From assembly GCA_035689165.1 (NCBI GenBank), contig DASSLZ010000256.1:1-22721 (forward strand): a stretch of DNA of 22,721 bases, written 5' to 3'. Below, one piece after another: positions 22,262 to 22,721 of the stretch (its first letter is position 1; each line of letters begins with the position of its first letter). This stretch comes from DASQJL01 sp035689165 (lineage in GTDB: Bacteria > Eisenbacteria > RBG-16-71-46 > SZUA-252). The position numbers and the translations under genes were made by a program. The notes under the pieces are model-generated. The model made no database searches. It was given only the letters and a program-made list of their open reading frames with translations, and had not been told where the DNA came from.

Positions 22262-22721
22262 ATGAGACCTGTTCCAGGCATCGCCGCGGCGCTGCTCGCG
22301 GCCACGCTCCTCTCCACTCCGATCGCGGCTTCGACCTCCTTCGCGGCGGGGAAGATCCCCATCACGAAGCTCGCCGACCTGCCGCCGCACAGCTACAAGA
22401 TCCCCGACAAGCCCAGCGCGCTCGTGACGAACAAGGCCGCGATCCTCGAGCTGGCCGGCGCCGTCGAGAAGGACATGAAGGCCGACCTGGACAAGTACGA
22501 CATTCAGGATCCGACCGCGGTACGGCGCATGTACGGCACGCTCCTCACGATCGCGATGCTGAAGGAGGACTATCCCTCGGCGAAGCAGCTGGTCGCCCAG
22601 ATTCGCGACCTCGAGGACAAGCCGGCCCAGAAGCTCACGTCCGGGCTCCTGGCCGAGGCGATCATGAAGGCGCACGAATCGGGTGCCGCCGACCTCCACG
22701 CGGCCATTCGTTCGAATCTCG
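22262..22721 (+). CDS. Exported protein of unknown function, 3' partial
   Basis: Open to the end of the window; 153 residues are visible. An ATG with GAGG eight to eleven bases upstream opens a signal peptide, MRPVPGIAAALLAATLLSTP, with cleavage probably near AASTSFA. The mature part begins GKIPITKLADLPPHSYKIPD and then runs as a helical, Lys- and Asp-rich region (AAILELAGAVEKDMKADLDKYDI, TVRRMYGTLLTIAMLKEDYPSAKQL-like stretches). No catalytic motif appears before the sequence stops. I do not recognise a family with confidence. The N-terminus resembles a pro-region or an N-terminal helical domain ahead of a larger secreted enzyme, but this is only an impression. It is divergent from the AbiE-like pair. 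Confidence 0.8.
   Translation, partial: MRPVPGIAAALLAATLLSTPIAASTSFAAGKIPITKLADLPPHSYKIPDKPSALVTNKAAILELAGAVEKDMKADLDKYDIQDPTAVRRMYGTLLTIAMLKEDYPSAKQLVAQIRDLEDKPAQKLTSGLLAEAIMKAHESGAADLHAAIRSNL

Noticed and set aside
1..22721. CRISPR arrays, tRNA or rRNA genes, insertion sequences
   Set aside because: No regularly spaced repeats, cloverleaf or rRNA stretches, and no transposase frames or flanking inverted repeats were found.

Overview
The window is about 22.7 kb of very GC-rich, gene-dense bacterial DNA. The M6-like protease ends in a FlgD-Ig-like domain with a PNPF-type start and a KAVLLR tail. That tail, the high GC, the lack of recognisable bacterial-style terminators and the two-gene topoisomerase VI operon suggest an uncultured lineage such as Candidatus Eisenbacteria or a relative near the FCB group. 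This placement is inference; there is no rRNA in the window.

Layout. (1) 1-1521, plus strand: the 3' part of a PAS - histidine kinase - receiver hybrid kinase. (2) 11596 down to 1475, minus strand: one tightly packed run of six genes, read as GH-like secreted hydrolase, TPR + outer-membrane beta-barrel (YaiO-like), membrane-anchored HEAT-repeat protein, family 2 processive glycosyltransferase, secreted M6 metalloprotease and GNAT acetyltransferase. The first four have the part list of a synthase-dependent exopolysaccharide machine: membrane synthase, periplasmic TPR plus outer-membrane pore, and extracytoplasmic glycosidase. (3) 11744-12711, plus strand: a VOC-family gene followed by a decayed dihydrofolate-reductase-family gene, 5'-truncated and frameshifted. 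(4) 16075 down to 12728, minus strand: a GspE/PilB-like protein that has lost its ATPase residues, an intact PilT-type ATPase one base overlapped with it, then a HAD phosphatase. (5) 16394-20256, plus strand: topoisomerase VI subunits B and A, then chorismate mutase/prephenate dehydratase, all nearly touching. (6) 22101 down to 20270, minus strand: an AbiEi/AbiEii-like pair behind an operator-rich promoter. (7) 22262 to the end: the start of an exported protein of unknown function.

The most interesting items are the putative exopolysaccharide assembly operon (with a HEAT protein in place of the usual small or c-di-GMP-binding partner), the pseudo-ATPase paired with PilT, the bacterial Topo VI operon that runs into an aromatic amino-acid gene, and the tandem/inverted TTTGTCC operator of the AbiE-like pair. 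Genes mostly start close to the previous stop, several with ATGA/GTGA/TGATG overlaps, so translational coupling is common here.
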